Position numbers and translations under genes: made by a program
The notes under the pieces: generated by a model
Told to the model about the DNA's origin: nothing
The model's database searches: none
The model's input: only the letters and a program-made list of their open reading frames with translations
DNA from: Baylisascaris procyonis
Taxonomy: Eukaryota > Nematoda > Chromadorea > Rhabditida > Ascarididae
Length of the DNA stretch: 64,000 nt
NCBI GenBank assembly: GCA_037389465.1
Contig: JAZARR010000213.1
Span: 4,570,501-4,634,500, forward strand
Direction: 5' to 3'
Shown here: piece by piece, positions 37,201 through 49,781 of the stretch
How the letters are laid out: every line of letters starts with the position of its first letter
How positions within the stretch are numbered: the first letter of the stretch is position 1

Positions 37201-39806
37201 AAAAAATCCACGACACCCCTTTTCTTGGGATCGATCCTTCGAACAATCTGATCGATAAGGAATCCGAACGTAAGAGCATGATAGCCGCATTTCATGCCCG
37301 GCGCCCATAGTGGAGTCATTCGCTCCAATTTGTGTGACATTCTCGATGGGTCAAGAACGTCTTCCACGGTGAACACTTCGTTTCCATAAGGAATCCCCGC
37401 TTCATGCTGCGTAATTTGCTGCAAAAATTATCCGTGAATAAATCTAATGAATACTCTTTATATAATTCGCTCAGCAACAAATTTCATCTCGTCTCTTGCA
37501 AAACTGCCGAAAGCAAAGAATAATAAATATTTATTAGATATAAAAATCGTAACTATTATAGATATTCGTTCGTAGATATCGTTTAGAGTTTATGAATTCA
37601 CTTGTCTATTCGAGATGATATATGGACATTGTTGACCCATATGTACTCAAAAAGAGATCGAAAAGTGATCGATAAATATGCGTTCATTTTTATGGAATTC
37701 CCTCTTTACATTTTTTCAAAAAATTGTTTGCCATCAAATATTTCAAAGATTTTTCAATAGGTACACATGAAAACGTACATCTATGTTCAGGTGCTTGAGT
37801 ATTTCATCAGAGCACAACCCCAGGAAACAGTAAGCTTTGATTGCAGTAATGAGTTCTAGTGCATAAAATAAGAGCTTTTCAAGAGACGAGCGGCTAATGA
37901 CATATGTGGAACACTTTAGGCAAATTTGCTTTAAACTAAACTCGTTTAGGAGATTAGATGTCAAGGCAGATTGCCAATATACCCACGGTGATTAAAGCCG
38001 TGGGAGAATATTGACAAAATTGCAGATTCCTCGATAAACCCAAACGCTTTTTTGTGCAGCACTTCAAGTGAAGGACACGCTTAACTCAAATCACACAGGC
38101 AGAAATTTTCCCATCGCTATCCAGGCAGCAAGAGTTCATCCACTTCGAAGGTTCCGAAAAATAGTTTGAAATTTGGTGAGTGGCGAAAAATTGAAAATTC
38201 ACAAAGTTTCTAAGCAAAATTGTTTTAACAATTGAAATTTTTGTCGCGTTCATATCTCCTTTAGCCAAATCGGCGAAATGCAAACTTTGGCCAAGACTAA
38301 CGAAATTTCCCGAAAATTTAGGCTGGAGATGTTTATTTCTAATTAATATTCATAGATTCGAGTCCTCCATTCATTTTGTGGTGAATCTTTTATACAGTTA
38401 TATCACAAAATAGTTGGTTGTATTCAATATGAAATAAAGGATTCATCACATCGTCTGTTCACAGTAAACCATGATGCACAGTACCAAAGCTGAAGGAAAT
38501 TTAGAATATTCCCCTGGAAACGTCGTCCTTAACTGTGCTAAATAACTACACCTTCTATTGCATATCAGACACTCATGATGTTCCACATGCACCATTCCAT
38601 CTGAACCATGAAATGCTAATGTTCGCTGAGGAGGAAATAATTAGAGATGAGTTGGTGTTTTAATAAGGAACCCAGACAAGTCTGATCCACTAGCGTAACA
38701 CTCACTTGACGATATTGCATTTGATGACGCCGCGTCCTTACGTTTGCAATGATCGTTATCAGAATATATTAAATTGGTTACAAACTTTCAACTACAAACT
38801 TTCATTTGTCGGTTCTGAGTTTGGCTTGCTGCTGCTACTCTGGTATCATAAAGTGGGCAACCAAAAACTTGAATGTAACGACTTCTACCCAATGAATATA
38901 AAGGATCATGAAGTTTGCACTAGTATCTGAAAGGGAGGGATGACTTGAGAATGTACCCAATCATAGCAAAATTAATGGAAATTTTACCTTGATGGTGATA
39001 CCTGCTTTACCATTTTGAGCGAATTCGGGCCAGTGCTGACATACGAGGTCGTCATAGCTGGCGCGTCCATTATCAATGAGCATAGCGAGCACGATAGCCG
39101 ATAGGCTCTGAAAACTGCTTGCAAATTCCATTAATTCGATGTCGTATAGATGTTGAACTTGCAAAAACTTCTACAGTTTTTTTTTCTGTCATTCAGAAAC
39201 AAGTGGGAAATATACTTCAAATATTTGCTGCAGACTTTCAGAAAATTGTTGTGATATTGAAGAGACATTGTTTTGATGATCAGGCAGAAGTAATATTCTG
39301 TAGAAATTAAAACAGTTCTCCGAGCCTCATGGAACCGATCCTATAAAACAGCTTTGTATCAAATGTGTGTGTTGGCTGGCCAATCACTTGTACACTGGAT
39401 TATCGTCCGAGCGATCGATTCTCATTATAGCCTTGCGTACTCATAGCACCTCATCATACCTTCACCAATCACATTTGATACTTGATAAGACTTCATTCAG
39501 TGGACCATTCTAATTGTCGTTCGGTCAATAAACAAAATTTTAATGTTCAGAAAAAAGCCAAACGAACGGCCATCTTTCAGCTTGTCCGCTGTCATTTTTA
39601 GTGAGTTCACAGCAATTATAGTATGATGATGCTACCTTGGTGATGGAAAAAACATGTGTCATCGTGCTTTGTGACCAGCGGCTGTTCCTCTCGCCGTCCG
39701 TGTAGCCGGCATAAAGATCGACAACCAACTCACCCTTATGGTAGACGGCGAATGCTGCGCCGGCTGATTCCCAGCTCATTTCAAAGTTTTCCCTTAAAAG
39801 ATGCAT
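34274..39806 (-). CDS. LACT-type serine beta-lactamase-like protein (about 415 aa)
   Basis: Exons in transcription order: 39806-39636, 39107-38988, 37418-37175, 36458-36261, 35632-35346, 34501-34274 (TAA). All junctions are in phase. This is the class C beta-lactamase/esterase fold: the nucleophile motif SxxK appears as 'FSITK' (residues 53-57), the second motif as 'CGYHALTFG' (Y-H-A in place of YxN), and the third as 'GHSGYGGQ' (HSG in place of KTG). 'VYHKGELVVDLYAGY' and 'LTFGFLIDQIVRR' are typical of the nematode LACT and vertebrate LACTB-like family, which are hydrolases of uncertain substrate rather than antibiotic resistance enzymes. The N-terminus is short: relatives usually have 15-40 more residues, so an upstream exon may be missing. 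A start at the following ATG ('MSWESAG') is also possible. The stop codon overlaps an AATAAA. It follows another gene at 121 nt, suggesting an operon. Confidence 0.88.
34738..35043 (+). mobile_element. Possible solo LTR / insertion in a lactamase-gene intron
   Basis: A GC-richer insert in the last intron begins TGTTGG and contains a crisp TATAAAAG box (34820-34827) followed about 28 bp later by a TCAGT initiator, antisense to the host gene. This is the layout of an LTR U3-R boundary. No flanking coding region or second LTR was found, and the boundaries are guessed. Confidence 0.3.
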
Positions 39807-39816
39807 GGAAAATGCT

Positions 39817-39822
39817 TTTATT
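39817..39822 (-). terminator. Poly(A) signal between two genes
   Basis: AATAAA on the minus strand, about 105 nt after the stop of the upstream gene and about 10 nt before the ATG of the lactamase-like gene. It fits 3'-end formation coupled to downstream trans-splicing in an operon. Confidence 0.5.
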
Positions 39823-39927
39823 TATAAGTACTTTCTATGTAAAGTACATGCATTGTGACCTGGGCAATGAACTTTTATAGCTGACCAAAGAGAACATGGT
39901 AAGATTGCATAACCGGAGGCAACCAAA

Positions 39928-42900
39928 TCAACCACAACGTTTCGTAGTCACGAGGGAATATAAAATGATGACACCCGCTATGCTTTTATGTTTATTGAGG
40001 CGCTCTTCGGCTCTGCGATAATGCGTCCATGACAGTTCTCCGTAGCATTCTGATATTTCTGGAGGGCTCTGAATTTTCTGTCTATCTTTTAGGCTCATCA
40101 CAGGGTGGTCTGAAAGTGATTTGCCAATATAGAGCTTCAAATATTGGACATTTTCAGCTGCTAGAATTAATTACTGTGCCAAAGAAAATCTTTTCTTTTT
40201 GAGCTAAGCAATCAGAAACATCGATAAAATTCAGCATCCAGAAGGGTAGACAAAGCAAAATATTGTTGCCACTCCTCAAATCGAAGTGAGCTTCGCACAT
40301 ATCGTTCACTAATAGCGAACTGCTCATTTATTTGCATTGTGCGTTTATAGTCGACAAAGTTTTGTTACTCTGTCATCTTTTCAACGCGAAAAAATGTCAT
40401 ATAAACGCGCACATGCATGCGCCTGCATATATATAGGTGCACACACGCACATATACATATACTACCTCAATAACCCATTAAACCACTCTCGAAACATTGT
40501 GCATATGTTCATTTCTAGAATAAGCAGAATATAACCCCATCAGAAAATCACCAAATATTCAGCAATAGTACACCGATATCAGCGAAAAATAGCTTGTTGA
40601 GAGAGTGCGGAAAGCAATTAAAGCAGTAGAAATATCGGTTAAATATAATGATGTTGTGTCCGTTGCGAGGCAACAAATCCAATGAACATGCATAAACGTA
40701 TGTGCCTATGCACATACACATAGATATATACGCATATACATAGGCATACATACATAATCTTTGATGAATTATCAGCTAGAATATTCAAACAGATGTTCTT
40801 TCTCCTGTTTGCTGCAAAGAATCCCTTTACCATATGTTTGAAAAGCGTGTCTACTAATTCAGATTGATGTGAGGTCTGTAGGAATGCGAGAGCGTCTAAC
40901 AGGCGAGAAAGGGAAATCTGCTCACATTTCGATTTTGTCATGTCTTATTCAGTGTCACCGGCGAGGAACTGAACTTCCAGCTCTGTTCCAATTTCGTGGA
41001 AAAGAGTAGGACGCTAGACGTTCAATCTCCCGTTGCCCCATAGTGAACCTATGAAGCATGAAAATAAAACGGAAATCGCTCGTGAAGGCCAATTTTTTCT
41101 TTACATTTCACTCGCATTCTTTGAAAATCCGCTTGCTTGTCTAGTTGTATCTTAAAGAGGAAATGCCCAAATTATGAGACTCAGAATTCACAGCAGTTGT
41201 TTGGATACTTCAAAAAAATTCGGCATGCTTCACTCGCAAAAAAGTCACACTGGAGATCTCTCTCCCTCTCAGCACTCTTCTGGTAATCTGAAATATCGCT
41301 GTTATGTGTAGGCAGCTAGCATCGAAAAGGTATTGACACCTTCAAAGCGCTGTCTCGGATCAATTCGACAGTGATTGCGAATTTAATTGCTCGAAAATTT
41401 AAAAAACATTCGCGAAAAATTAGAATCACCACGCAAACGCTAGAAATTCGATTAGTGAAAAGGATGAGAAGGAATGAGAAACCATAGACATAAATTATAT
41501 AGCATTTGACTCAAGGAAAAGGAGTACAAAATATTTTGTGTGCAGATAGTATAGGCAATACTTCAGCTCGTCCTATATGCAAATAGGCTAAATGTTTTAG
41601 GCATAAGAATATTTTCCCTTGGAGCTATAGAAGGAGCGCAAACCAATGTGAAACGCATTCTCATATAGGGCTGCATTAGAAATCAATCAGGATAGTTAGA
41701 TTTGCGTATTCGTTGGGAATACACCGCTAGAGGTGAAGTGGGATTGGAGATTAATCAAGGAAAGTCCTTTGCTTAGATCATTGCCATGTGATCGGCCTGC
41801 GCCTTTTTTGCTCATCACATGTTTCGCATTTCTTTTGCTCAGACCGTGGTGGTGTGACACATGTCATATGTTTTCGATTCATCACGACCTTCAAAGACAT
41901 CCAAAGAACTGTTGTCTGGAGCAATTCCTCGGCTTTTTCATAGAAATTTTCAACTACCTTTAACTAAGTCACTTGAGCTTCAGCGAAACCATCAACTCCG
42001 CATCACTTCGTCACGTGAAGTCTATCTGGTAAGGTATGGCAACATAAACAAATAAACTATTTCTAAACATGGGAACTTTTGTATACACTCGACCAAATTC
42101 TTAAAAAAACGTATTTAAAACGAAACCTGAAGATCTCTTCGAGGCAGGTGAATGGTGCCAATGCAAAGCCCTCGATGCATGGTGGTGCCTCGAGACAATA
42201 GCCTCGATCCGATGGGTTCATACTGCTGAATAAGAGAAAACTCGCAAACACAACAGTACAACAGCATCAACTTTAAATAAAATGCTCACTTGAACACTCT
42301 CAACAAGTTGCAATAATGCGGAGTCATTAGCGCACAAAAAAAAGGTTAAGACTTGATTTATTTCATCAAAAGGACGCAATCGCAGCATTATTTCTGAATC
42401 TTTTCTCGAAGTATACTTTTTCATTTTGTGTACTTAAAAATGAAAGAAGGCACAGCCATCGTTTAAAGGCGAACAGCGTCTCTGTGCTATCAGGAAAGTT
42501 CAACGCCTGGAAGGAAGGTGTTGACAATCGCTTAATAGTGGCATCAACTTTTTAGCTTTGCGAGAATGCTCTTTGCAAAAGCCCAGAATCAATGCTTGAA
42601 TGCTTCTTAGAAATTGGTTCGTTTTCGGCCCTGTGAGCTAGCATAGCGCCGCAAATTAAATAAGCGTCAAGTGCAACAAAAGTCGACCCTATCATTTCCT
42701 TCAAGAAAAGCCTATTATAACGAAACAAAATTCCCGAAAATTGGCTAGAAACGAAACGCACGGCTTTAAGAATATCTACCATTCATTACCTCACCATTCC
42801 TCAAATGCTGCTTATAGCATATGCAGCGTTGCGAAAGTATACACACCATCCCTGTTCAGTGCTGGTTTGTTACTTAAGTATAGAAATAGGGAATATGATA

Positions 42901-43540
42901 TGCGCATAATAGGAAGTTCGTTTATGTGCGTTTGTTTGCAAGCATTACGGAACGCCATCTAGAGAAATGTTTGAGTCAAGTTTCATTCAAGCCAGTTGAA
43001 GAAGCTAATTCGGGCAAAGGGCACCTGGGAATACCAGTTTTAGTTCTGCTAGCCTCTCAAAAATTACACCAAGAGGTATAATTGAGCATTATTTTGTTTT
43101 CTGTAACAATCCTAAGCACTTCATAGCTTTTTCTTCATTTTTGTTCACCTTACGAGCTTATTGTTGTCTCAAAACCCCAACTTATTTGAATAGGAACTTC
43201 ATCCTCATATATTGATGTGGGGCTGTGGTGCTTTAAAGCGTAAAAAAAGAGTGTTCAGTGCAGAGACATTAAAAGTGTCGAAATTTTTTGAATTTTAGAA
43301 AAAGCTCAAATTTTTGAAAGTTCTTGGTACTCTGCACAGACAATCATTTTAAAACTTGTTCTAAGGGAGAGGGAGGAGATGCGATGCGCCTGTTCACCCT
43401 ACTGTACTCTACTGATGAAGACTTGTGTAAGTGGATGCGTTGCTCCAAACCAAGCGCACATGATTACCAGGCCGTTTTTCGGCTTCTTTAAAAAATCTGT
43501 GTTCGGCGTTTCGAGATTTTTGAGATTTTCCTCGGCTCAT
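39928..43540 (-). CDS. Unrecognised 7-exon gene (about 234 aa), middle gene of a putative operon
   Basis: Exons in transcription order: 43540-43468, 42547-42417, 42225-42127, 41963-41889, 41013-40959, 40895-40831, 40134-39928 (TGA). All phases agree. The ATG is 2 nt after TTCAG, a typical trans-splice position. The basic N-terminus 'MSRGKSQKSRNAEHRFF' is followed by 'SFQALNFPDSTETLFAFKRW', 'SRLLSRGTTMHRG', a helical 'VENFYEKAEELLQ', and 'HEIGTELEVQFLADALAF'. The C-terminal exon contains 'ECYGELSWTHYRRAEERL'. There is no signal peptide; it looks like a mainly helical intracellular protein. I recognise no family. The last exon could end earlier at a GTGTCA donor. It lies 35 nt downstream of one gene's stop and 121 nt upstream of the lactamase-like ATG. 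Confidence 0.6.
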
Positions 43541-43542
43541 TC

Positions 43543-43549
43543 CTGAAGG
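43543..43549 (-). promoter_or_regulatory. Probable trans-splice acceptor between two minus-strand genes
   Basis: TTTACCTTCAG on the minus strand ends 2 nt before an ATG and lies about 33 nt after the previous gene's stop codon. There is too little room for an independent promoter. Confidence 0.55.
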
Positions 43550-43575
43550 TAAACGGAGCTAGAGGGACGAATTGC

Positions 43576-46500
43576 TTACACAGTTTTTGCAATAAATGAG
43601 ATTCTGATATGTCTTATTATTCTCATCCTGAACGAATCATTCCCATTTCCCTTTGAATTAATCATTCCATAGTTCACAATGTTTCCTTCAATCTCTCTGT
43701 GGAAATGGAGAGTTTTCTCCTTAATAGCGAAATTAGAAACGATAACTTCACTCTTCCTCATCAATGACGCATTTAAGAGAATAGAGGTAATTTTTGGAAT
43801 GCACGAATACATCCAATGTGCTATAAGCACTGGCATCTCCGTCCCAGTTGCACGTAAAGTGCGATTGTTTTTCCTCCGAGACTTGCAAACGCGACCCTGT
43901 ATAATCCATCTCAATATGAATATCCTACTTTACATTTTTGCTTCGATTTCTATAAAATAAGTCAAATCTGAAATCGACCACGTGATGCTCACTTTTTTTT
44001 TCAACCAAAGTTGAATGCATTCACCTCAAAGTGGTTCACTTTGTCGCTAAATCTGTCAAAAGAGGGATTAATGAATGATGTTTGCTTTAAAATGCTACAA
44101 TTTTCGGCCTCACCAACAGTTTTGTTTATGGATAGTCTCAGACCAACATTTATATAGATATTCAATTATTTGAAAAGAAATATATACTCTATTGTCCCGT
44201 AAAACATCAATTTATTTTCTCTTTATTTTCCTTCCCCTCTTTACCTCCCCCTCCTCTCAATTAAATATGTCTGTTGTGAAAGGTCGATTGTGCTTCAAAT
44301 CATTGCAATCACAAACAGATGTGCAAAATGTCTAATTTCGTCGCACATTTTCGTTTGCAGTAGGAATTATGGAGATTTCAATAAAATAAAGTTTATACTG
44401 CAGATATGCAAATACTTTTCGCAGTGCTATCACTAAGTCGGCCATGTAATCATAGATCTGCTTCTGCAAAAAAAATGCCATCGAATATGCTCTGTTTGCT
44501 TTGATATTTCACAGTTTGTTGGGTTTCCTCATGGAGACGGCAAAAGGATAATCAAATGAAACTTTAGGCTCATTAATGCTAATTTATGTGCACAACAAAT
44601 TCGACGATGTCCGAAGGCACGTATAATGCAAGTATCGGATCGTATGCCATCGTTTACTAATCAAATGATAGGCCACCACTGCCATAATGCTAACGAAGCT
44701 CGCAGTCGATAAGTGGCAAGGATTCTCTTAGAACAACGAGAACAACTGGCGTGTTAAGGCAGTTCAAACTTTCCCACTATAGCCATCCATCACCTTTTTA
44801 TCTCCAGTACTATTTACGCTAGCTATCTAGCTATTTTATAATGTCAGTTACATTCTCAGAGTAACAACAAATAACGAATTTCTTGAAATTTATCGAAGCG
44901 AAGAAGATTTTGAGAAAATTGCGAAAAACTAAAAACCTCTTCGATAACTGGTTTTCGCGTTTTCGGAAATATTGGTACAATTAATAATCATTCATTATTC
45001 TTTTTTCGACTTTTTATGCAAGCAAATTGCTTAGATGTCGTTTTATTTTATAGTAGTATTGAAGTAGCTAGCAGTGTTCAAGAGGAACTAGCTTGCCAAC
45101 AAACGATAGAACATCATCGAAGAACAGCACTCTTAAAAATAATCCACTGAACAATAAGATTGTCTTAGAAGTCCTAAAAGCAATTTCATTAGCTCAGTCA
45201 CATAGAGTATTTTCTTTTAGCTATATATTTATTTCTGACGGCTTTCAATTCCTGCGAATACTTGAAGATGATCGGGAAGTTAATATCGCATATAAGGAAA
45301 ATACAAATTATATATTGCCTCTGCGAATTTCACGTTTGCGTAATTCTACTTCTCATTTCGATATACATCTGCACATCGTTTTATGCATCGTATTTGAATG
45401 ACAGTAAAAGAGTTATGAAGTAAAAAAAAAAGAAGAACCTTCTGCAGAGAAGACGTGAAAGATGACGAGGCGATGGATAGAAGCGCAGAAGCTTGAGTAG
45501 AAACATCAGCACCGCTTCGAAGGGATTTATTGACTTTAGGGAACGCCTCCAGAGGGACGCCCTTTTGCTCCACCTCTCAAACCAATTCTGATCAATGTGT
45601 TGTGTTCAAAACTTTTTCATAAAATTGTTCTCGAAGAGCGCGTCAACAAAACGAAGTGTGAAAATGCAAGCGTATGGCTTTCGTTTATCTAATGATCGCA
45701 CTAGGATCAACACAATCAACACATACTCGAGGTTGTCTGATTTGTTAAATTTTCGCTATTCTTAAGGCATTCTTGATTACTGGCAATTGACTGAGAACTT
45801 ATATACGAAACAACATGAAAAGACTGCTCACATTTCATATCCTAGAATTGCATTCTCATGAGAATGTTGCAGTTTTCTTATTCCCTTTAAAACTAACACA
45901 AAATGTTTTGATGATTGCTTTTATGGAAGTGCTTTTCATTTTCGTATAAAATCTGCGAAAATTCGATCTCTCCTCCTAAAATATCCTAATTGTGGGGCGA
46001 ATGTTTTATTGAATATATTCGCGATATCTGCGAAATGCGAAATTCAAAAATCTGCCTTTAGTCTTACTGATAGTTTTAAGCTCTCCTCCGACGATGGAAT
46101 AAAAGATTTACGCTGTATAATATGATGCATCACGACATATCGTCAGAGCTCGAATTGATATTGAATTCGAACTTTCTTGCGCGGATTAATTAAGCCAATG
46201 AGAAGGAATCCTAACAATTTGTGGATAGTGACTGAAGAAGTACCGAAAAATATCACGAAAGAGATAGTTCAAAGGTTTTTTCACTTGCATTTAACATCGC
46301 TATGTTAGTTGCTATAAGTTGCCTCGATAAGCATCAGAGATTGGTTGTGCCAATGAATATTAATTCTCCATGTGGTTTATGATTCCCTTTGTAAATAGGA
46401 AGCGCGAATAGCTGACAGGCTGCAAAGCACATCAAATGGGCTTGTGTTGCTCTTTTTGAAGTCCCATTCACTCGAAAAATCGGCTTCATAGATTGCTAAG

Positions 46501-48426
46501 AAATAATAAAACATTAGCAATAAGCCACTCAACTCTTAATCGAATTAGTAATTCATATAAATTTTACAGTTGCATCAGAAGCAAAAGCGACGTGACCTGC
46601 TGTAGAACACTTGCACCAAACGTTTTTATGTGTTCTGTGACTGCTTTAAAAGACAATGGACATCAATGTTAAAGTTCACATAGTTTGTCGAGCTGTGGTG
46701 GATAGCATAAACACAAAATTTATTTGGGTGTTGAATTTAAGGTTAGCTGGATCGACAATGTAGCCCCTTAAAATGATGAAGAACTAGCTAAGGTTTGAGC
46801 TGAATATCAGAACAGATTTTTAACCCGCATGCACATTGTGTTTTGCATAGACGATGGCAATGAAATAAGCTGAACGTAGATTCAACACTCAGATGATTGT
46901 CCAGATCATATGAACAAACGGATACGTACGCTCAGCTCAGTTATTATAGAGTAGATCAGCAGCAGTCCATCGAAAATGTTGCGAGTCAAAAAAAGCCAGG
47001 AGTGAATGCTCGAATCTTCAAATGTGATCTGGTTGATTGGGCAATTAAATTAGCGACTGCTCGATTGCAATCTTGTCATGCATGCAAGTTTATTTAGCAC
47101 ATAAATTCAGGTGAGACTGCAACGAAATGAGCAATCCTATCCTTTGAACGCTAATTAATGAACAAACAAGCGAACGCACGCAAGCACACTAATAGATATT
47201 TTAGAGTGTGGAAATTTTTATGAAATCAGAATGGAGTAATTATCTCGGAGGGGGCTTCGAAATTACTTCCTTATTCACTCCCTATACACTATACAATACC
47301 TTCAATACTGCTTGGAAATTTTAGCTAATCTTATTGGTATATTTCGGCTCACTTCATTAGTACTATGCTTTTTGAAGGATTCACTCACCTAAAGGCAATC
47401 AGTTTTGGCTACAGCTTTAAAGTTAAGAAAAATAAGCACATGGATGACATGAGCGAGGACACTAGCAAATACGCTATCGGGATAAGCAGTCTGTCATGCA
47501 TCAAACGGAAGTTACTATGGAAACCATTCCGTCGACCATTTATCACTTCTATGGTTCGTTTCATGATGCGATACGTTCATCGAAAGCTTTGTAGACGCTT
47601 CTGCGCCTAAGTGGGAAATTATTTTTTTCTTCAATTTGACTGCTCACCATAGGTGTTCTACAACAGCGATTTTTGGTACTATCGCTTGGAAAAGCATATA
47701 TTAGAGAAGAGAACGATATTGTTGGATAGACAAGCCAGTTTAATCGACGGATGCCTGCAACACTTTTGCGCAGCTTTGGCTTTCTTCGATTCAGTCTACG
47801 AACAATAAATAAACTTGGAATTATCACAAATTTTGAGCACTTTTCTAAACTTTGGCGGAATACGATAAAACTCTTCAAGGCATTGTCAGCATCTGTACTG
47901 CCGATTATTTATGGTTAGCTCGGCAAGAATCTGTTTGGAGGAACATAGAAAAGCAACTTTTCAAAGCGCAAACATTTCAAGAAAAAATTAAAAAGTTTCT
48001 ACAATGTTGGCAAATATTGTCGTCAAAAGTACAGCAATTTGAATTTTCGTCTTTTAAGAGACCAAGTATCTATAGTTATTAAGCAGTAATTCTTCATCAA
48101 ATATGTCAGAGCAGATTCTAATGCATATTGTTGATTGAATTTTTGTGAAACACATCGCAAAAGGCAGAGGCGAATTAAGAACATTGTAACTTGTTGGTAT
48201 ACCTGCTATCCAGGCCATCGCGGGAAATTTCTTAATGAATGTATCTATTTTATTAATGGGCATTCTTACTTCGGTTTGAACTTCCACTAGTTATTCGTGC
48301 TGATATCCGATATGCCGAAGCATTGCCAATTTTAAACTATTGACAGTAAGAAGGAGCATAGATGTGTAATTGTTCACCTTGCTCTTGCCAAAGATGCGCA
48401 ATCTGCCGACTGTCACCTCTTTGCAT
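43576..48426 (-). CDS. Unrecognised 11-exon gene (about 279 aa), first gene of a putative operon
   Basis: Exons in transcription order: 48426-48378, 48286-48203, 47684-47648, 47606-47575, 46495-46431, 46112-46068, 45573-45439, 44463-44416, 44084-44006, 43896-43752, 43696-43576 (TAA). Every junction is in phase. The best exons have strong signals on both sides: 45573-45439 ('VEQKGVPLEAFPKVNKSLRSG'-type), 46112-46068 ('KSFIPSSEESLKLS'), 44463-44416 ('KQIYDYMADLVIALRK') and 43896-43752 ('FTCNWDGDASAYSTLDVF'). The N-terminal region 'FIKKFPAMAWIAAIVPKIAV' is hydrophobic and could be one membrane segment; a Ser-rich middle and an acidic EEEE patch follow. No family is recognised. The short exons 47684-47648 and 47606-47575 are the weakest links. 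The stop codon overlaps a GTAAG. Confidence 0.58.
46920..47091 (+). other. Coding-like open frame antisense to an intron
   Basis: After CTCAG at about 46925, a plus-strand frame runs without stops for some 55 codons ('SYYRVDQQQSIENVASQ', 'CDLVDWAIKLATARLQ') to a weak GTTTAT donor. It lies in an intron of the minus-strand 279-aa gene. No partner exons were found, so it is unassigned. Confidence 0.2.
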
Positions 48427-49781
48427 AATTCAGCTCACTTTAACTTCCGAGATGATTATTTTAGAGTATTGAATTCGCTACAAAGAGGTTTTCGTGAATG
48501 GCCCATGAGCTGCTATTCTAACAAATGGTGAAGAAAAAACAACCATAACTCTGCATACAACTGTATTAACCACAACGTTAAGCACAGAGTGGAAAACAAT
48601 AACAAGTTGAGAAAAACTGTAAAAGAAAACAGCAAATTCCGCCGTTCTATGTGCTTCATGCAGCTATTTTATATCAATTTGCAACAAAAATCACCAAAGT
48701 AATATTTCTTTCTAAGCCGCGAAATTCTATCTGCTCCTCGACGCGTAATAGACCAATTATTACAGGGAATTAATCAACAAATAGGCCTATTATATTTATG
48801 CTGCGACGATTTGAGGGTCTTTGATAGCCATTGCAGCAAAACACAAAATTCTCGAGGAAGAAGGGACACAAAAACTAATGAAAAATTCGGTACGCTAGCT
48901 GGAATCGTGGAGGACGGCATCCTCAGCGCATCGCTTCCTCTCTTTTCTTCCTTCCCCGCCCTCTCTCATTTCCGCCATTAACCACAGCAACTTTCATCAA
49001 TAATAATTGCAAAAGCGGTTTTGCAGAAATCAGCAAATCGAAGCAATCTGATAGGTATCCGTAATGGCACGAATCAAAAGCCACAATGAAATCGGTGACA
49101 GAAGCAAAGCGCTCGTGGTTCGAGGAACAATGCAAAATGGGCCTCTAGACGTGTATCGTTTGCGTTTTGCATGTCAATAATTATCCACCACGACGTTCAT
49201 AGACGCAGCTGCAATTTGTGTTCGCATACACTTGCACTCCTTTTTACTAACAATGCTCACATATTCTCAAAAAAATGACACTATTTTTTGGCTCTCAAAT
49301 TCGCACCAATATCGATTACTCGTCATGTTGGAACGACCTTGATGCCTATCTCAGATAAACTAACCTACAAATCTCTTTATCGTGGCTCAGAGGCATCTTG
49401 GACAAATGTAAAATAATGAGGAAAAATCGGGACGGAATCCAATTAATCTCTCTCTCTCTCTCTCTCTCTGAAGATCCCTTAATTTTCAAGGGGCAAATTC
49501 ACATTTTCAACTATCAGGAACCTCTTCTGATGTTGATGAATCGATATAATAGCTATTATGAAGTGTCATCTAATGGCGTAGATTATAGGAATCTTGTATC
49601 TAAGTTATATCCAACGAATATTACAAATCTTTCTTAGATGACTGCAAAGTCGAAACTGACGGATAAACGGAATACGCATAGGGACATATATACGCTTGCA
49701 CGTGCTCAAATGTGACATCGCCGTAATGCGCTTCGCACCTGCAAATTTCCAGTGGAGTTTTCCGCGGATGGAGTAGTCATT
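48427..49781. other. Region upstream of the putative operon
   Basis: Expected promoter region of the minus-strand cluster. A minus-strand open frame at 48923-49135 ('FASVTDFIVAFDSCHYGYL') is coding-like but lacks clear splice sites. A (CT)n array occupies 49448-49469. Confidence 0.4.
49448..49469 (+). repeat. (CT)n microsatellite
   Basis: Eleven CT dinucleotides in tandem. Confidence 0.95.

Noticed and set aside
44600..44760. Minus-strand frames between exons of the 279-aa gene
   Set aside because: Two frames are open but no acceptor/donor pair fits the phase-0 junction already supported on both sides.
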